Shown: positions 60,959-64,000 of the stretch, piece after piece | Position numbering within the stretch: position 1 is the stretch's first letter | Layout of the letters: the number at the start of each line of letters is the position of its first letter | NCBI GenBank assembly: GCA_033812795.1 | Contig: JAPXSY010000005.1 | Coordinates: 1 to 64,000 of the forward strand | DNA length: 64,000 bases | Source: JAPXSY01 sp033812795 | GTDB lineage: Bacteria > Verrucomicrobiota > Kiritimatiellia > RFP12 > UBA1067 | Reading direction: 5' to 3' | Notes under the pieces: model-generated | Seen by the model: the letters and a program-made list of their open reading frames with translations, nothing else | Told to the model about the DNA's origin: nothing | Database searches by the model: none | Translations under genes and position numbers: made by a program

Positions 60959-61214
60959 CTAAAAGGAGCAGTTGAACGGGTAGGATTCTAGCAAAGCCCC
61001 GCAAACATTGGGTTTTGCGGTGCGCCCGACGCTCTTTTTGAACTCTTGGCCCCTGTCGATCGTCGCGGGTCGAATGTCGCGGGTCGCGGGTCGACGTTCC
61101 CGATACCGATCCCGATACCGATACCGATAGCGATCCCGACCCCGATTTTGATGAAACCGTGAAACCAGAAACCTTGAAACCAAAGAGAGTTGAAGGTTCA
61201 ACTGCTCTTTTTAG
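60959..61214 (+). mobile_element. MITE-like element, copy A (256 bp)
   Basis: It is bounded by CTAAAAGGAGCAGTTGAAC and GTTCAACTGCTCTTTTTAG, 19-bp inverted repeats with one mismatch. Inside: a GC-rich unique part with GTCGCGGGTCGCGGGTCGAC, then CCGATA/CCGATC hexamers, then GAAACC units. Too short to code for a transposase. Confidence 0.75.
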
Positions 61215-61243
61215 AATAAATTGACAGGATTACAGGATTAACC

Positions 61244-61527
61244 CTAAAAGGAGCAGTTGAACGGGTAGGATTCTAGCAAAGCCCCGCAAACATTGGGTTT
61301 TGCGGTGCGCCCGACGCTCTTTTTGAACTCTTGGCCCCTGTCGATCGTCGCGGGTCGAATGTCGCGGGTCGCGGGTCGACGTTCCCGATACCGATACCGA
61401 TAGCGATCCCGATACCGATAGCGATCCCGATCCCGACCCCGATTTGGATGAAACCATGAAACCAGAAACCCTGAAACCCAGAAACCTTGAAACCAAAGAG
61501 AGTTGAAGGTTCAACTGCTCTTTTTAG
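61244..61527 (+). mobile_element. MITE-like element, copy B (284 bp)
   Basis: Same ends and same interior as copy A, in the same orientation and only 29 bp away. It is longer by four to five extra hexamer or GAAACC-type units, otherwise near-identical. Confidence 0.75.
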
Positions 61528-61583
61528 GATTACACAGATATAAAACGCGTCAGGATTTCCGCCAGCTTTGCCCAACTTTCCCC

Positions 61584-62780
61584 TCAGGACTGCGGGTCCG
61601 TCGCGCGCAACAGCAGGTTCATGAGGTCCGCACCCTTCAGATGCTTCAACGCGCCACGCCGCGCGGCAACCTCGTCGAAAACCGCAACCGCGTCCGGCTT
61701 CACGCCGGGCTGCCACACCGCGACCGGCACCGGGTCGCGCGTATGTTTTCCGGTCGCGACCGGCACCGGATGATCCGGCAACACGCAGTACGCGACCCGG
61801 TCACCCGCGCCGGCCATGACCCGCCCCACGAGCCGCCGGTCGAAATCCTCGATCGTCTTGATTTTCAGTTGGAGGTCGCGCGCGTGCGAAACCTCGTCGA
61901 TGGCCTCGACATGCACATAGACGAAATCATACCCGTCCGCGAGCGCCTTGAGCGCGGCATCGGCCTTGCCCTCATAGTTCGTGTCGATATACCCCGTCGC
62001 ACCGGGAACGGGGAGCACATCCATTCCAAGACAGCGTCCGAGCCCGTTGATCACATCCACGGCAGAGATCACCGCGGCGCGGACCCCATACCGTTCGCAG
62101 AAATTATGGATCGCACCGGCCTTGCCGCCGCTCCACGGCCAGATGCCATTCGCCGTACGGCCCTGAAGCACTTCGGCCGCGCGGGCGATCAGGTCGCGCA
62201 ACAGCGCGGCCGTGAATCGCCCTTCTTCGGACTTGGTGCGCGGCAGGTGCTTGGCGACCGGTTGCCCGTGCTGGTCATCAGGTTTGTCATACGAGATGTT
62301 GGCGCTGAACTGCGGACCGGAAAGGATCAACAGATTACGATAGCTGACACCGGGATAAAAACGGACCGCCTCACCGCCCAACTGCTCGTTGAGCAATCGG
62401 ATGGACTCGACCGCATCCGCCTGAGCGATGTGTCCGCCGGAGAAATCGCGCAGGATGCCCTCCGCATCCACGGTGACAAGGTTCATGCGAAAGGCGATGT
62501 CATCGGGTCCGAGCGCAATACCCTGGCTGGCGGCCTCGAGCGGTCCGCGGCCGCACAACTCCGTGGCGAGGTCGCACCCGAGCACCGACATGTTGGCCAC
62601 ATCGCTGGAGGTCGGGAATCCTGCGGGCAGGGTGAGCATCGTGCCGCTGCGCCCGTTCCGGGCAATAGTGTCCATGTTCGGGATGCGGGCGACTTGAAGC
62701 GGGGTACGCCCATTCAGTTCGCCGACCGGTTCGTCGGCCATGCCGTCGCCAAGAAAAAGAACGGTCTGTTGGGGTTTCAT
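61584..62780 (-). CDS. apgM: Archaeal-type cofactor-independent phosphoglycerate mutase
   Basis: A 398-residue alkaline-phosphatase-superfamily enzyme that interconverts 3- and 2-phosphoglycerate. FLGDGMADEPVGELNGRTPLQVA is the metal-site opening. LPAGFPTSSDVANMSVLG carries the catalytic Ser and DVANM. YVHVEAIDEVSHARDL and VLPDHPVPVATGKHTRDPVPV give the remaining metal ligands. This is the ApgM branch rather than the GpmI of most bacteria, and such genes are sometimes mislabelled homoserine kinase. No Shine-Dalgarno at the ATG. Confidence 0.88.
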   Translation of the reverse strand: MKPQQTVLFLGDGMADEPVGELNGRTPLQVARIPNMDTIARNGRSGTMLTLPAGFPTSSDVANMSVLGCDLATELCGRGPLEAASQGIALGPDDIAFRMNLVTVDAEGILRDFSGGHIAQADAVESIRLLNEQLGGEAVRFYPGVSYRNLLILSGPQFSANISYDKPDDQHGQPVAKHLPRTKSEEGRFTAALLRDLIARAAEVLQGRTANGIWPWSGGKAGAIHNFCERYGVRAAVISAVDVINGLGRCLGMDVLPVPGATGYIDTNYEGKADAALKALADGYDFVYVHVEAIDEVSHARDLQLKIKTIEDFDRRLVGRVMAGAGDRVAYCVLPDHPVPVATGKHTRDPVPVAVWQPGVKPDAVAVFDEVAARRGALKHLKGADLMNLLLRATDPQS

Positions 62781-63144
62781 GATGGGTGTACAGTGTCGCA
62801 GACTGCGGCGGCTGTGTCAATCAGCGGTCACCCGTGACACGAGCGGAGTTGCATCCTTTTGGGGGTAAAGGCCTGTAAACATCCGTACCATGAAACATAT
62901 GACCCTTCATGAAATCAAGATGGGGAAAAGTCGGGAGCGCGGGCGCCCTCGCCCGCAACTCGGTTTCTGGTTCCGGACTTCAGGTTTCTGGTTTATCCCT
63001 ATCGGGATCGCTTCGCCGTCCTCGTTCCCGTTTTCGCGTACTTCGACCTGCGACGTTTGGGTTGTTTGGCGGAGCGACTGATCTGACTGATCCGTCGTTG
63101 CGGGCGGGGAGCGTGTTTTGCATGAAGCCCAGTCGGGAGCGCGG
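62781..63144. other. Gene-free gap
   Basis: No gene seen. It contains a decayed trace of the dispersed repeat (CCCTATCGGGATCGCTTCG near 62997) and GGTTTCTGGTT units, otherwise nothing recognisable. Confidence 0.5.
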
Positions 63145-64000
63145 TCAGAACCCGAAATCCAACTGTCCGGCGACCGTCACCTTCCGCCCGTCTTTCAGTG
63201 CCGGATCCGAAGTGTCGTACACGCAGAATTTGATCGCGGGAAAGCGGCGCGACAACTCCTCCTGAATGTACCGTTCGACCGCCGCCACGTTCTCCGGATC
63301 GTCATCGGAAAACCCCACGCTGATCGGACGACGCAGGGATTCGGCGCCCGTACGCGACAACAACCGGAACACATGTTCGACAAAATCGCGGATCGCGAAC
63401 TGCTTGGCGCTCGCGGTGTCGGCTTCCCCGGCGTCCCCCTCTTCAGCAGACATCCATTGCAGGAACCCGGGATGGGTGACCGCATGATACCGGTTCAGGG
63501 AAAGGTAGTATTCCAATTCCTCCTCATCCATACCGAAAGTGGTCAGCCCATCGAAACAGGCGCGGTACCCGCGCAGGTTCGCCATCATCTCTTGCCGCTC
63601 TTCGTGTGTCAGCACCATGTCGATGAACAACTGTACCGCTTTGCGGATCGAATCAGGCTCATGGCCGCGTGCGGTCACGATCGCGAAAAGGCGCCCCTCC
63701 CGCAACGTCTCCCGCAACGTCTCGAAACTCGGCCCGGGCTTGATCTCTCCGGAAAGAACGCGCCGCAACGCATCCCGCGTGTCGCGCAAGAACCGGCTTT
63801 CGCCTTCGCCGTGCGCATCCTGAAACTCCACAAACGCGCGCGGCCACACCCCTCCGGGCGGACGGTAGCGCTCCGGATCCTTCCGCAGCACGGCAAACGC
63901 CGCTGTCGAAACGCTGTGCGGCTGCCATGAGCCGTCCGGCATGCGCTTCTCCAGATGGATGCGCGTGGGCATGTGCAGGATGTTGTTGTCCCAATCGAAA
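63145..64000 (-). CDS. HAD-like hydrolase, N-terminus beyond the window
   Basis: A partial gene. The frame stays open to the right edge and reads FDWDNNILHMPTRIHLEK upstream of the first internal ATG (63972), which resembles HAD motif I (hhhDxDxT/N). SIRKAVQLFIDMVLTHEER and later ISVGFSDDDPENVAAVERYI with KFCVYDTSD suit the later HAD motifs. Probable phosphatase or a related hydrolase; no substrate is indicated. About 285 residues are visible. Confidence 0.65.
   Translation of the reverse strand, partial: FDWDNNILHMPTRIHLEKRMPDGSWQPHSVSTAAFAVLRKDPERYRPPGGVWPRAFVEFQDAHGEGESRFLRDTRDALRRVLSGEIKPGPSFETLRETLREGRLFAIVTARGHEPDSIRKAVQLFIDMVLTHEERQEMMANLRGYRACFDGLTTFGMDEEELEYYLSLNRYHAVTHPGFLQWMSAEEGDAGEADTASAKQFAIRDFVEHVFRLLSRTGAESLRRPISVGFSDDDPENVAAVERYIQEELSRRFPAIKFCVYDTSDPALKDGRKVTVAGQLDFGF

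Larger units (their letters stand above)
60903..61583. other. Gene-free region with two MITE-like elements
   Basis: No gene. 60903-60958 is filler. The rest is occupied by two repeat elements and a 29-bp spacer (61215-61243) that contains ACAGGATTACAGGATTAA. 61528-61583 leads to the end of the apgM gene. Confidence 0.7.

Noticed and set aside
60959..61527. Leftward 80-147-codon open frames across the two repeats
   Set aside because: They consist of translated hexamers (RDRYRYRYRD-type) and repeat ends, not a protein.

Overview
The window looks like a chromosomal segment of a GC-rich Gram-negative rod. The most likely placement is the PVC superphylum (Verrucomicrobiota/Kiritimatiellota-like). 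This is an inference from the mix of genes: exported PATR-type autotransporter-associated repeat protein, ceramidase-like, ThuA/PHP-like and acetyl-xylan-esterase-like exported enzymes, the two-component-free CdaA/CdaR c-di-AMP pair next to FolP, an archaeal-type (ApgM) phosphoglycerate mutase and a squalene-hopene-cyclase-like protein. No rRNA or intact tRNA is present to settle taxonomy.

Layout. 1-3022: right end of an integrated element with an excisionase-like gene, an unknown gene and a tyrosine integrase, bounded by a 3' fragment of a tRNA-Val gene (attachment site). 3023-4979: a degraded accessory patch with an N-terminal BRO fragment, a one-base-frameshifted Phd/YefM antitoxin, two small genes and a repeat remnant. 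4980-13223: membrane protein with an unknown role, ExbD-like lipoprotein, patatin, LigA, a PTS-EIIA/MgtE fusion and a Tat-exported metallophosphoesterase. 13324-25741: mostly exported enzymes and surface protein genes separated by repeats and palindromic operator candidates. 25824-27350: three small genes encoding membrane/zinc-ribbon proteins between two ~155-161 bp direct repeats. 27435-36287: leuS, a zinc protease plus htpG behind a strong sigma-54 promoter match, a hopene-cyclase-like gene and rpoN itself. 36397-51849: one long leftward cluster for rod shape, envelope and division (mreB-mreC-mreD-mrdA-rodA-rng-ftsH-folP-cdaA-cdaR-ftsK-rodZ-like) with many overlapping genes. 52088-53080: a TIM-barrel isomerase/epimerase. 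53123-58635: leftward pdhA-pdhB followed by a C5 methyltransferase and an MvaI/BcnI-type endonuclease linked by 4-nt ATGA overlaps, then a glycosyltransferase. 58780-64000: coaB, a MATE-like membrane protein, two MITE-like elements, apgM and a partial HAD-type gene.

Themes. Promoters that can be read are mostly extended -10 type (TGnTAnnnT). At least three genes (hopene-cyclase-like, ftsH, MATE-like) have the -10 box only 7-9 nt before the ATG and no Shine-Dalgarno sequence, suggesting leaderless mRNAs. Repeats built on CCGATC/CCGATA hexamers followed by GAAACC-type units recur in many intergenic gaps; in two adjacent copies they are enclosed by 19-bp terminal inverted repeats, so they may be parts of one non-autonomous mobile family. 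Functional statements on individual proteins come from motif reading only; no database search was possible.
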